DNA of 64,000 nucleotides from Rhodobacteraceae bacterium F11138. GTDB taxonomy: Bacteria > Pseudomonadota > Alphaproteobacteria > Rhodobacterales > Rhodobacteraceae. Positions 63,952 to 64,000 of this stretch are shown here, in pieces. Positions within the stretch are counted from its first letter, which is position 1; every line of letters begins with the position of its first letter. The notes beneath the pieces are model-generated. The model made no database searches. It worked only from the letters and a program-made list of their open reading frames with translations, and was not told where the DNA came from. The stretch is taken from NCBI GenBank assembly GCA_016521575.1, contig JAEKDP010000001.1, positions 248,001-312,000 on the forward strand, read 5' to 3'. The translations under genes were made by a program, and so were the position numbers.

Positions 63952-64000
63952 ATGCAGTCGATTCCCAATAAGCAGCCTTTAAATGGAGGGCGTAGGCCCT
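63952..64000 (+). CDS. Start of next gene, probably the ABC importer's membrane or ATPase subunit (cut by window)
   Basis: An ATG one base after the binding-protein stop opens a frame of 16 codons (MQSIPNKQPLNGGRRP) to the end. Its position after a binding-protein gene suggests the next transporter component. Too short to identify. Confidence 0.35.
   Translation, partial: MQSIPNKQPLNGGRRP

Noticed and set aside
1-64000. CRISPR arrays, rRNA genes, riboswitches, prophage structural genes
   Set aside because: I saw no regularly spaced repeats, no rRNA segments, no riboswitch core I could recognise and no phage structural proteins. Only one tRNA was found.

Overview
The window looks like a chromosomal segment of a marine alphaproteobacterium of the Rhodobacteraceae, most likely the Roseobacter group. 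The signs are GC-rich coding DNA, a roseobacter-style flagellar cluster split over both strands, a complete beta-hydroxyaspartate (bhc) cluster for glyoxylate assimilation, a methanethiol oxidase (mtoX) cluster, an NAD-dependent Mo formate dehydrogenase, and TRAP and ABC uptake systems. This placement rests on gene content read by eye, not on a search.

Layout. 1-2.3 kb: the end of an unidentified gene, then the phospholipid genes psd and pssA and a DUF1523-type gene. 2.7-10.8 kb: flagellar genes. One arm on the minus strand is fliL, a small membrane gene, a motE-like gene, motA and a 745-residue periplasmic AMIN/TPR-like protein. The other arm on the plus strand is fliF, fliH, fliN and fliP. 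11-16.4 kb: a LysR regulator, a fused FdsG-FdsB subunit and FdsA. 16.7-19.7 kb: a TRAP transporter. 19.7-27.5 kb, minus strand: bhcA-bhcB-bhcC-bhcD, then a LacI-type regulator and a YcaQ-like glycosylase gene, with bhcR divergent. 27.6-30.0 kb: a large MscS-type channel.

30-39.3 kb: a seven-gene peptide ABC transporter operon that ends in a gamma-glutamyltransferase and an M20 dipeptidase, with a divergent IclR regulator. 39.3-43.5 kb: an IclR regulator followed by mtoX, a SCO copper protein and a MauG-like dihaem protein. 43.6-50.9 kb: a LysR regulator divergent from xdhA-xdhB-xdhC and an NCS2 permease (purine oxidation). 51-53.2 kb: a WYL regulator and a lytic transglycosylase. 53.2-54.9 kb: a decayed island beside tRNA-Lys, holding an IS3 fragment, a frameshifted effector-like gene and an integrase remnant. 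55.2-57.3 kb: dapF and mtaB. 57.4-58.3 kb: a dead IS6-like element. 58.3-64 kb: an RpiR regulator divergent from diaminopropionate ammonia-lyase, two N-carbamoyl-amino-acid hydrolases and a PotD-like binding protein, cut by the window end.

The accessory theme is scavenging of small organic C, N and S compounds. Glyoxylate goes through the BHA cycle. Methanethiol goes to formaldehyde, from which formate could reach formate dehydrogenase. Purines, gamma-glutamyl peptides and probably a carbamoylated amino acid are also taken up. Most clusters have a dedicated regulator, and several have clear palindromes or repeats in the matching intergenic region. The least explained parts are the 58.3-64 kb catabolic cluster, the frameshifted membrane-anchored protein beside tRNA-Lys, and the 745-residue protein in the motility operon.
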